Shown here: positions 1 through 6,146 of the stretch, in pieces
Layout of the letters: every line of letters begins with the position of its first letter
Position numbering within the stretch: position 1 is the stretch's first letter
Assembly (NCBI GenBank): GCA_944385055.1
Contig: CALWVT010000003.1
Span: 1 to 64,000, forward strand
Direction: 5' to 3'
DNA length: 64,000 nt
Source: an uncultured Clostridia bacterium
Lineage (GTDB): Bacteria > Bacillota > Clostridia > Oscillospirales > Acutalibacteraceae
Translations under genes and position numbers: made by a program
The notes under the pieces: model-generated
Databases searched by the model: none
Told to the model about the DNA's origin: nothing
The model's input: only the letters and a program-made list of their open reading frames with translations

Positions 1-2
1 AT

Positions 3-83
3 AATCCGAAAAAGAGCACAAGCCAATGGATTTTCTCGCGGCCGATCATCACGGTCATCGGCGAGCATCGGTTCTGCAGCTAA
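3..83 (+). CDS. C-terminal end of an unidentified gene (5' end outside window)
   Basis: The third plus frame is open from the first bases of the window to a TAA at 81-83, giving 26 residues that end in GEHRFCS. A strong terminator hairpin begins five bases after the stop, which is what one expects at the 3' end of a real gene. Too little is present to recognise a family. The alternative is that this is non-coding sequence that happens to be open; the other plus frames also stay open for some distance. Confidence 0.45.
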   Translation, partial: NPKKSTSQWIFSRPIITVIGEHRFCS

Positions 84-87
84 AAAA

Positions 88-135
88 GCTCTGGCGGGCG
101 GTGACCCTCTTGCGCCGTCCTGCCAGAGCCTTTTT
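88..135. terminator. Rho-independent terminator, probably bidirectional
   Basis: Inverted repeat GCTCTGGC-GGGCGG (88-101) pairs with CCGTCC-TGCCAGAGC (115-129) with one bulge. A T-run follows on the plus side (131-135) and an A-run precedes it, giving a U-run for minus-strand transcripts. It sits between the plus-strand gene tail and the minus-strand gene ending at 154. Confidence 0.8.
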
Positions 136-153
136 CAATGTAAAAGAAGCAAA

Positions 154-483
154 TTATCTTACGAGATTTGAAATGACTCTTTGTGCTTCCTCCAAAATCT
201 TTTTCATTTTCTTCTTGATAGCCATCCCCATAAAACCATCCAATGAGGATTCACCCATCAGCGCATCCCCGGTCCATCCCTGCAAAACCACCTTGTCCGG
301 ACCGATGGCAATACCAAAATTCTGCTGCAGGACAAAAACACCGTTGCCCTTTGTCCAGCACTGTTCTCCTTTGACGAGCTTTTCCTGGTAGCCATACTGC
401 GACATCACATTTGAAAACGTTGATAAAATGGTTTGTGCGTCAACCGCTTTCTGAATCGGTACCAAAATTGTTGTCCGTGCCAT
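154..483 (-). CDS. Hypothetical small soluble protein
   Basis: This 109-residue protein has no recognised family. It has no signal peptide or membrane segment. The middle is rich in short beta-type stretches and glycines, and the last 25 residues are basic and probably helical. A GAGAGG Shine-Dalgarno-like stretch precedes the ATG at 483. The gene lies 10 bases downstream of the 119-residue membrane protein on the same strand, so the two are probably co-transcribed. Function unknown. Confidence 0.65.
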   Translation of the reverse strand: MARTTILVPIQKAVDAQTILSTFSNVMSQYGYQEKLVKGEQCWTKGNGVFVLQQNFGIAIGPDKVVLQGWTGDALMGESSLDGFMGMAIKKKMKKILEEAQRVISNLVR

Positions 484-493
484 AGCTAACCTC

Positions 494-853
494 TCACTTT
501 CTATTTTGTTCTTTGAATTGATAGTGGCAGTTCGGGCATTCGGCAGAATCTGGCGTCGTCTTGCAGTGGCAGACAGGACACGTCAAAAATTCTGTTGGCC
601 CGTTATGCATCTCCTTTATATTCTGCGAAACATATCGGTTCGCCACAATCAGCAGGACCAACATCACAACTCCTAGGATCAGAAGAATAACCCCGCCAAA
701 TTTGAAAAATAGAACAAGCATTTCATAAGGCGTATACGGCGGACGGAATGTATAGCCGAAACTGTCTTCCTGTAAGGCGTAGCCGACTACAAACATAATC
801 AAACCGAGAATGATCGCCCCGATGCTGCCTGCATAGCCCATGACTTTCTTCAT
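494..853 (-). CDS. Small membrane protein with C-terminal zinc ribbon
   Basis: The 119-residue product has two hydrophobic helices (about residues 6-26 and 45-70). A soluble tail carries two CxxC pairs (CPVC and CPNC, about residues 92-110) that would bind one zinc ion. A GGGAGG ribosome-binding site precedes the ATG at 853. It is the first gene of a probable two-gene unit transcribed away from the XRE regulator at 1009. Zinc-ribbon membrane proteins of this type are common and uncharacterised in Clostridia. The short spacing to its neighbour suggests a shared role that the sequence does not reveal. Confidence 0.7.
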   Translation of the reverse strand: MKKVMGYAGSIGAIILGLIMFVVGYALQEDSFGYTFRPPYTPYEMLVLFFKFGGVILLILGVVMLVLLIVANRYVSQNIKEMHNGPTEFLTCPVCHCKTTPDSAECPNCHYQFKEQNRK

Positions 854-908
854 GATCGTTTCCTCCCTATCCTTTTTCTTTTATTATATTCGAAAAGTTT
901 GATTTGTC

Positions 909-940
909 AACATCTTTAGAGCATATATTAACATCTTTAG
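909..940. promoter_or_regulatory. Direct repeat AACATCTTTAG x2, candidate operator
   Basis: AACATCTTTAG occurs at 909-919 and again at 930-940, exactly 21 bp apart, or about two helical turns. The repeats lie in the divergent control region between the zinc-ribbon gene (starts 853) and the XRE-type regulator (starts 1009). A TTGACG at 945-950 could be a -35 element for the regulator. Binding by the adjacent regulator is inferred from position only. Confidence 0.45.
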
Positions 941-1008
941 TACGTTGACGACTGCAAAAAACTGTACTTGAATGAGTAAAAAAGATTCTATAGAATAGGA
1001 AGGCAGTC

Positions 1009-1392
1009 ATGAACAGAGAGGACATTTCGAAAAATTTAGGGGCCAATATCAAACAATACCGGACAAAGCTCGGCGTCAGCCAGGAATCCCTTGCTTTTCT
1101 CGCGGGCATGCACCCCTCCTATCTCGGCTGCCTAGAACGCGGAGAAAAGTGTCCGACCATCGAGACGGTCTTCAAGATTTGCGAGGCGCTTCACATCTCG
1201 GTCGCAGAATTGCTCGATTTTGAAACACCACCTAGCAGCCACACAAATGTCATTCCTTATCACTTGGAAAAATCCATTCAAAAATTGTCTCACAATCAGC
1301 AACGATGTATTTTAGAGATTATGGAAAACATCGTTGCATTGTGTGAAGATAGAAAATCGGAAACCGTATGTCCTGACTCCAATCCAAAATAG
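1009..1392 (+). CDS. XRE-family transcriptional regulator
   Basis: This 127-residue protein has an N-terminal Cro/C1-type helix-turn-helix (about residues 8-65). The recognition region reads LAFLAGMHPSYLGCLERGEK, followed by the typical hydrophobic helix ending VAELLDF. The remaining 60 residues are a charged helical tail with no known domain and may dimerise. The ATG follows a GGAAGG site. It is divergent from the small zinc-ribbon operon and probably controls it, itself or both. A direct repeat in the shared upstream region is a candidate binding site. Confidence 0.85.
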   Translation: MNREDISKNLGANIKQYRTKLGVSQESLAFLAGMHPSYLGCLERGEKCPTIETVFKICEALHISVAELLDFETPPSSHTNVIPYHLEKSIQKLSHNQQRCILEIMENIVALCEDRKSETVCPDSNPK

Positions 1393-1414
1393 AATCCATA
1401 GAATCAAAAAAATC

Positions 1415-1455
1415 CACCCCGCCCTGCGAAGCGCGAAGCCTTGCACGGCGGGGTG
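1415..1455. terminator. Terminator hairpin, copy 1 of a repeated GC-rich hairpin
   Basis: CACCCCGCCCTGC (1415-1427) pairs with GCACGGCGGGGTG (1443-1455) with one mismatch. It lies between two convergent genes, the XRE regulator and degV. A near-identical hairpin with the same loop sequence (GAAGCGC.AAGCCTT) occurs at 3612-3648, so this is a duplicated terminator module. Confidence 0.7.
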
Positions 1456-1500
1456 TTCTATAAGATTGAGAGAGAAAAAATTCCCGATGTGTGGGGAGCG

Positions 1501-2337
1501 CTATATGCAATACGAAACAATCAGCCCATGACGCTCGGCATAATAACTGCACAGACCGCCTGTCGGAAGAATGGTAACGCGCACATGCTGCCACAGCGCA
1601 CGGACACGTTCTGCGAGCGCATGCGCCGTCTCCGCGTTTTGACAATGGCTGATGCAGACTTCGCCCTCCGAAAAACCGTTTGTGCGCATTTCTGTGAGAA
1701 GGCCGTCAAGCATGTGCCGTACGCCGCGATGCATGCCGCGCACCTCAATTTTGCCCTGCGCCGTGCCGATGCCGATCCCCCAGATCCCAAGTTTCCCGGC
1801 AAGATAGCCCGAAAGCCGTCCAATACGTCCGCTTTTGACGAGATTTTGAAAGGAGGACAGCGCAAACGCCGTATGAATCCGCTTTGCGTATGCGGAAAGG
1901 TCCGCCGCAGCTTTCTCAAACCGGACGCCTTCATGAATCAGCTGCCCTGCGCGCCGTACAAGCATCGCGAGCGCCGGACCCGCATTTTTCGTGTCGAGCA
2001 CAAACACATGCCGGTCCGGGTGCTGCTTCAAAAACAGCGTACGCGCCGCCACGGCGCTCGAATAGCTGCCGGAAAGCTGCGAGGAAATCGTGAAGGCCAG
2101 CACGTTTTGCGCCTCTTCGAACCGTTCAAGCCAAGCAGCCGGCGGCGGGCAGGCCGTCTGGCTCTGTCCCTTTTCGTCCTCCATCGCATCCAAAAGGGCC
2201 GCCGTCGATACCTTCCGGTCATCCAAAAAGGTTTTCTCCCCGACGCGCAGCAGAAACGGCACCTTGCCGCCCTGCACATCAAACTGTTCTTCCGGCAGAT
2301 CACAGCTGGAATCCGTGACAATGCTCCACTCGTACAT
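1501..2337 (-). CDS. DegV family fatty-acid-binding protein
   Basis: The 278-residue length is normal for DegV proteins. These two-domain folds bind a fatty acid and, in Gram-positives with FakA, present it for phosphorylation (FakB role). The N-terminus has IVTDSSCDLPE, the family's opening strand-loop. The fatty-acid head-group region TISSQLSGSYSSA follows at about residues 82-95, and there is a second lobe with SGRIGRLSG. No fakA-like kinase gene is in the window, so a FakB role is inferred. The gene stands alone, convergent with the XRE regulator and divergent from the TetR regulator. Confidence 0.88.
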   Translation of the reverse strand: MYEWSIVTDSSCDLPEEQFDVQGGKVPFLLRVGEKTFLDDRKVSTAALLDAMEDEKGQSQTACPPPAAWLERFEEAQNVLAFTISSQLSGSYSSAVAARTLFLKQHPDRHVFVLDTKNAGPALAMLVRRAGQLIHEGVRFEKAAADLSAYAKRIHTAFALSSFQNLVKSGRIGRLSGYLAGKLGIWGIGIGTAQGKIEVRGMHRGVRHMLDGLLTEMRTNGFSEGEVCISHCQNAETAHALAERVRALWQHVRVTILPTGGLCSYYAERHGLIVSYCI

Positions 2338-2519
2338 CTCGTCTTTCCGTCCTTTCCTCGTTGACGCGCACCCTTTCCTTATGCTATCATTTTACCAACA
2401 AAGCGTTTGAATCGCTACAATCAGTATGATTTGATTCGTTTTATTTGCGACACTCTCCGCCAATTCGTCGGATTCGCGGCAAATCAAAAGAAAATTTTTT
2501 ATGAACAGGAGGCAGCCCT

Positions 2520-3080
2520 TTGGAAAACCGGCGTGTACAGATGACAAAACGGCTGCTCAAAGAAGCCCTTTTGGAACTGCTCGACGAAAAGCCGCTTGAA
2601 AAGATCAGCGTGACCGATGTGTGCCGGCGCGCGGATGTCAACCGCTCGACGTTTTATGCCCACTATATGGATACGACCGCACTGCTGCACGAGATGGAGC
2701 AGGAGGTCTTCTCGGAACTTCCGGGAGCTGATTTCCTGCCGGTGGACGTGCACGACCAGCGCTTTTTCGACGCGCTGGAATCCTTCTTTACATATGTGCG
2801 CAAAAACGAGCGGCTGTTCCGCATCCTGCTCGTCCGGCGCGAAAGCGGCACCTTTCACCGCACACTGCTGCATACCGTGATGGAGCGCTTTCAGCCGGCG
2901 GGCACCACCATACAGGACCGATACCGGTATATTTACTGTGTGGACGGTGCGATCGGCTTAATCAAAGCGTGGATTATCGACGGTTTTCCGCTCACAACCC
3001 ACGAATTTGCCGCCTTTACGCTTCATACTGTGACGGACGGCATGAAGCAGGCAGAAGGAGGGCCGGTACATTCTTTATAA
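2520..3080 (+). CDS. TetR/AcrR-family transcriptional regulator
   Basis: This 186-residue regulator has an N-terminal TetR helix-turn-helix (about residues 8-55: KISVTDVCRRADVNRSTFYAHY) and a C-terminal ligand domain of the short AcrR type. The start is TTG at 2520, chosen because a perfect AGGAGG (2507-2512) sits 7 bases upstream. The next in-frame ATG, seven codons later, has no such site. It is divergent from degV and 34 bases ahead of a GNAT gene that may be co-transcribed. The ligand is unknown. Confidence 0.85.
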   Translation: MENRRVQMTKRLLKEALLELLDEKPLEKISVTDVCRRADVNRSTFYAHYMDTTALLHEMEQEVFSELPGADFLPVDVHDQRFFDALESFFTYVRKNERLFRILLVRRESGTFHRTLLHTVMERFQPAGTTIQDRYRYIYCVDGAIGLIKAWIIDGFPLTTHEFAAFTLHTVTDGMKQAEGGPVHSL

Positions 3081-3114
3081 TGAAAACAATGTAAATAACG
3101 GAAAGGAAAAGCAC

Positions 3115-3597
3115 ATGCTGCATCTGGAAAACATCAACGGTCGAAATGGATGGGACATTTTGAAGCTGCGCGTGGCCGAAGAGCAAAAATCGTTCGTTGC
3201 GGACAACACGACGAGTATCGTCGAAGCGTATATGGCGATTACCGGAAACGGCCACGCCTTCCCCTTTGGTATTTACGAGGATTCCGTGCCGGTGGGGTTT
3301 TTGATGATTGGATTTGATACGGACGATTTCTGGGACGACGCCCCCGCCATCGCGGGCGGAAATTACAATCTCTGGCGGCTGATGATCGACGAGAGATTTC
3401 AGCGAAAAGGATACGGAAAAGCGGCGCTGCGCCTTGCGTTGGATTTCATCAAAACCTTTCCGTGCGGAAAAGCCGAGTTCTGCTGGCTGTCCTACGAGCC
3501 CGAAAACGCCGTCGCGTGCCGGCTCTACCACGCGTTCGGCTTCGTGGAGACCGGAGAAAAAGACGGTGATGAGGTGATCGCGGTACTAAAATTGTAA
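3115..3597 (+). CDS. GNAT-family N-acetyltransferase
   Basis: The 160-residue product is a single GNAT domain. The acetyl-CoA pyrophosphate-binding motif is visible as RFQRKGYGKAAL (about residues 103-114), preceded by the beta-4 strand NLWRLMID. The C-terminal RLYHAFGF motif is typical of the SpeG/BltD type, which act on spermidine or other small amines. Substrate cannot be assigned. An AAAGGA site precedes the ATG, and the gene probably shares a transcript with the TetR regulator upstream. It ends at a hairpin terminator. Confidence 0.85.
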   Translation: MLHLENINGRNGWDILKLRVAEEQKSFVADNTTSIVEAYMAITGNGHAFPFGIYEDSVPVGFLMIGFDTDDFWDDAPAIAGGNYNLWRLMIDERFQRKGYGKAALRLALDFIKTFPCGKAEFCWLSYEPENAVACRLYHAFGFVETGEKDGDEVIAVLKL

Positions 3598-3611
3598 ACT
3601 GTAAAAAACCA

Positions 3612-3676
3612 CCCCGCCGTGCGAAGCGCAAAGCCTTGTACGGCGGGGCAGTTTCTTTCTATTCTTTTCTATTCTA
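3612..3676. terminator. Terminator hairpin, copy 2, with TATTC-rich pyrimidine tract
   Basis: CCCCGCCGTGC (3612-3622) pairs with GTACGGCGGGG (3638-3648). A long T/C tract made of irregular TTCTATTC units follows. Stem and loop match the hairpin at 1415-1455. It separates the convergent GNAT and XRE-membrane genes. Confidence 0.75.
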
Positions 3677-3700
3677 TTCTTTTTTATAAAAGAAACGGCG

Positions 3701-4768
3701 TCAGCTTTTCCGCTTGCGCCGAATCTGCCGCACCTGCAGCACAATGCCGGCGGCGAGCACCACAGCCGACGCGAACAGACCGAGTACGAACACCGCGACG
3801 TTTATCTGCGGGCCATTCTGCGCGCTCTGCCAGAACGACGGCGCAAAGAAGTCCCTAAGCGGCGGCCAATGCAGATAGTCCCATAAAGTCAGCGCGCCGG
3901 GTTCCGGGAACAGCGCGTTGAGCGTGAGATTGAAAAACGGCAGCACAAAGTCCGCGACCAGGCAATAAAGCCCGGCCTTCAGGCACGGATGCGCGGGCAG
4001 ATAGGCGGCCACGGCGAAAAGGAGCCACGCCGGCACGTACGCCATCGCCGTCAGGGAAAGCCCCTGCGCGACGGACACGCCCGTCACGGCCGTGCACAAC
4101 GCGACGAGCGCCGCCGTCCAAGCCGTCACTGCCGCCATCACAAGCGCCGGGAACCCGCGGTGTTTCGGGCAGAATTTCACAAGCAGGAAAAGCCCCCACG
4201 GCAGCGCCGCGCACACCGCTGTGACGGCGATGCCAAAGCCGAGCCAGGCACCGCCCACATATCCCCAGCAGGCAAACAGCAGCAAAAACAAACACCCCGT
4301 CGCGCTGACCGCAAACACGAACGGCCGGTGCGGGATGCGCTGCTCAAGCGGCAGGCCCGTGCAGCACCATGCGAGCAGCAGCGCCGTCAGGACGATCCAA
4401 AACCAGCTCAGCGTATGATACACCGCGAGGTTGCAGATTAGACAAATGGCCGCCGCAAGAAGATAGGCCCATGTAAAAAACCGGCTCCATCCGCGCAGCA
4501 GGCTGCGGTATGCCGTCGCGTCCCGCTTTTCACGCTTCGCGGCGACGTCATCACACGCGGTGAAGAATTCATGTTCGGAAATGGACAGCGCCTGGCACAC
4601 GTCGCGCACCAGCGAGATATCCGGATAGGAAACGCCGCGCTCCCATTTGGACACCGTCGATTTTGTCACATACAGCTGCCGCGCCAGCTCCTCCTGCGTC
4701 AGGCCCGCCGCTTTGCGTTTCTGCTGGATGTACGCAGCGAAGTCTGACTTTTGTACAGATTCTGTCAT
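3701..4768 (-). CDS. XRE-type regulator fused to a multi-pass membrane domain
   Basis: The 355-residue protein starts with an XRE helix-turn-helix (about residues 10-65, including SKWERGVSYPD). About seven or eight hydrophobic helices follow (about residues 90-345) and the end is a basic RQIRRKRKS tail. The start at 4768 was chosen because its ATG follows GAAAGGTG and begins directly before the HTH; the open frame extends 97 codons further upstream with no domain. Membrane-anchored XRE proteins are frequent in Clostridia and are thought to sense envelope or small-molecule signals, but none is assigned here. Confidence 0.83.
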   Translation of the reverse strand: MTESVQKSDFAAYIQQKRKAAGLTQEELARQLYVTKSTVSKWERGVSYPDISLVRDVCQALSISEHEFFTACDDVAAKREKRDATAYRSLLRGWSRFFTWAYLLAAAICLICNLAVYHTLSWFWIVLTALLLAWCCTGLPLEQRIPHRPFVFAVSATGCLFLLLFACWGYVGGAWLGFGIAVTAVCAALPWGLFLLVKFCPKHRGFPALVMAAVTAWTAALVALCTAVTGVSVAQGLSLTAMAYVPAWLLFAVAAYLPAHPCLKAGLYCLVADFVLPFFNLTLNALFPEPGALTLWDYLHWPPLRDFFAPSFWQSAQNGPQINVAVFVLGLFASAVVLAAGIVLQVRQIRRKRKS

Positions 4769-4931
4769 GTCAATCGCACCTTTCGTTTTGGGTTTGCTCT
4801 GTGCCCTCATCGTAAGGCGCGGCCGGTGCGATGTCAAGAAAATCGGGGCTTTTGCGCGGTCGACCGCTGCGCTACCCCGCTTTTTCACAAAAAGGCGCGG
4901 CGCGCTTTTCCAAGAAAGCCTCCCGCTGCGC

Positions 4932-4970
4932 GAATTTTTCCACCGCCTCGGCGCTTTCCGGTGGAAAGCC
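4932..4970. repeat. Palindromic repeat GAATTTTTCCACCG...CGGTGGAAA, copy 1
   Basis: A 39-bp palindromic unit. The left arm is GAATTTTTCCACCG and the right arm is CGGTGGAAAGCC, around a 13-base loop. A second copy occurs at 5927-5966 with the same arms and a similar loop. This copy lies between the HxlR gene (ends 4993) and the XRE-membrane gene (starts 4768). Confidence 0.6.
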
Positions 4971-4992
4971 TGCGCCGGTTGCGGGAACGTGC

Positions 4993-5355
4993 TCAAATGC
5001 GCCCGGCAAGGCTTTCCGCCTGCTTTTCCTGTAAATATTGAATATACGCATTCCCCCACGTTTCCAATACGGACAGCACGGCCTTGAATTTTTCCCCGAT
5101 TTCACTTAAGCTGTACTCCACTTTCGGCGGGATCTGCTGATATTCTTTCCGGACAATCAGCCCTTCCTCCTCCAAAGTCTTTAACTGCCGGGACAGTGTC
5201 GTATGCGTCATCTCCTCCGGCATCTCCCGCTGCAGCGCATTGAACCGCACCGGCCCTTTCGACAGCAAATAGAGGATATACATCGACCACTTGCCCGTCA
5301 AAACCTTTTGCGCGGTGACATAGGGGCATTTCCCGAATAAGTTCTTTTTCTCCAT
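4993..5355 (-). CDS. HxlR-family winged-helix regulator
   Basis: This 120-residue protein is a full-length HxlR (PF01638) winged helix-turn-helix. It has the N-terminal cysteine of the family (GKCPYVTAQKVLTGKWSMYI), the wing region LKTLEEEGLIVRKEY and the C-terminal dimerisation helix. Members sense redox state, aldehydes or quinones, often through that cysteine. It is divergently transcribed from the flavin/PLP-oxidase fold protein at 5480, which is probably its target. A good minus-strand promoter is present upstream (5424-5451). Confidence 0.9.
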   Translation of the reverse strand: MEKKNLFGKCPYVTAQKVLTGKWSMYILYLLSKGPVRFNALQREMPEEMTHTTLSRQLKTLEEEGLIVRKEYQQIPPKVEYSLSEIGEKFKAVLSVLETWGNAYIQYLQEKQAESLAGRI

Positions 5356-5423
5356 TTATACGTTCCTTTCTGATACCGGTCTCCATAAATATCGTACTTG
5401 TTTTTTTGATCCTGCATGATATG

Positions 5424-5451
5424 ATTATACGCGTAAACAGAAAAAATACAA
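5424..5451 (-). promoter_or_regulatory. Sigma-70-type promoter for the HxlR gene
   Basis: On the minus strand TTGTAT (5446-5451) and TATAAT (5424-5429) are separated by 16 bp, upstream of the HxlR start at 5355. The same 120-bp region must also drive the divergent gene at 5480. Confidence 0.65.
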
Positions 5452-5479
5452 CCTGCATTTTTAGAAAGGAGTTTTTCCC

Positions 5480-5875
5480 ATGAACAAAGCAACGGAATAT
5501 CTGAAGTCCTGCGGCACCTTCTTCCTCGCCACCGACGAGGACGGCCAGCCCCATGTGCGCCCCTTCGGCGCGGTGTGCGAGTTTGAGGGCAAGCTGTACA
5601 TCGTCACGAACAACCAGAAAAAGGTCTACCGGCAGATGAAGCAAAACGGCAGGGTGGAAATCTGCGGGATGTACAAGGGCACCTGGATCCGTGTGGAAGG
5701 CGAAGTCAAAGAGGACACCCGCCGCGAAGCCCGCGTCGCCATGATGGACGACAACACCGCCGCCCTGCGCAGCATGTACACGGTGGATGACAACCTGATG
5801 ACCGTGTTTTACTTTACGCACGGCACGGCTACTATCTATTCCTTTACCGCCGACCCGGAAGTCATCGAGCTGTAA
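5480..5875 (+). CDS. Pyridoxamine 5'-phosphate oxidase-like FMN-binding protein
   Basis: The 131-residue protein has the split-barrel fold of the PNPOx-like superfamily. It opens with ATEYLKSCGTFFLATDEDG, then the strand VRPFGAVCEFEGKLYIVTN and the FMN-phosphate-contact segment KKVYRQMKQNG. Such short members usually bind FMN or F420 and reduce small substrates; classical vitamin B6 synthesis is unlikely at this length. AGAAAGGAG precedes the ATG. Divergence from an HxlR regulator suggests induction by an electrophile or redox signal (inference). Confidence 0.82.
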   Translation: MNKATEYLKSCGTFFLATDEDGQPHVRPFGAVCEFEGKLYIVTNNQKKVYRQMKQNGRVEICGMYKGTWIRVEGEVKEDTRREARVAMMDDNTAALRSMYTVDDNLMTVFYFTHGTATIYSFTADPEVIEL

Positions 5876-5893
5876 GATGAAACGCATAAAAAA

Positions 5894-5920
5894 GGCCGTC
5901 TCGTAGGGGACGGCCCTTTT
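5894..5920 (+). terminator. Rho-independent terminator
   Basis: GGCCGTC (5894-5900) pairs with GACGGCC (5909-5915) and is followed by CTTTT; an A-run precedes it. It ends the transcript of the PNPOx-like gene and could also act on minus-strand transcripts. Confidence 0.75.
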
Positions 5921-5926
5921 GTTTGT

Positions 5927-5966
5927 GAATTTTTCCACCGCTTTGGCCTTTCTCGGTGGAAAATCC
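5927..5966. repeat. Palindromic repeat GAATTTTTCCACCG...CGGTGGAAA, copy 2
   Basis: A 40-bp unit with left arm GAATTTTTCCACCG and right arm CGGTGGAAAATCC. It matches copy 1 at 4932-4970, including most of the loop. Both copies flank the HxlR/PNPOx pair, in the same orientation. Confidence 0.6.
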
Positions 5967-6146
5967 GCACGCGCAAAAAGGCCGCCTTTGTGGTCCTTCC
6001 TCACAGCAGGGCCGCAAAGGCGGTCAAAGCCGGACTTTCCGCGGCTTCAAATAAATTGCACGAAATGATACGAAGGAAAAAAGAAAAGAGGGATGCCGCG
6101 GCGCCCGGTCGATATAAAACAAGAAATCATCAAAAACGCGAAGCGC

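Noticed and set aside
26-391. 121-residue plus-strand open frame at the window start
   Set aside because: It lies antisense to the 109-residue hypothetical gene and runs through the terminator hairpin at 88-129; composition is not protein-like.
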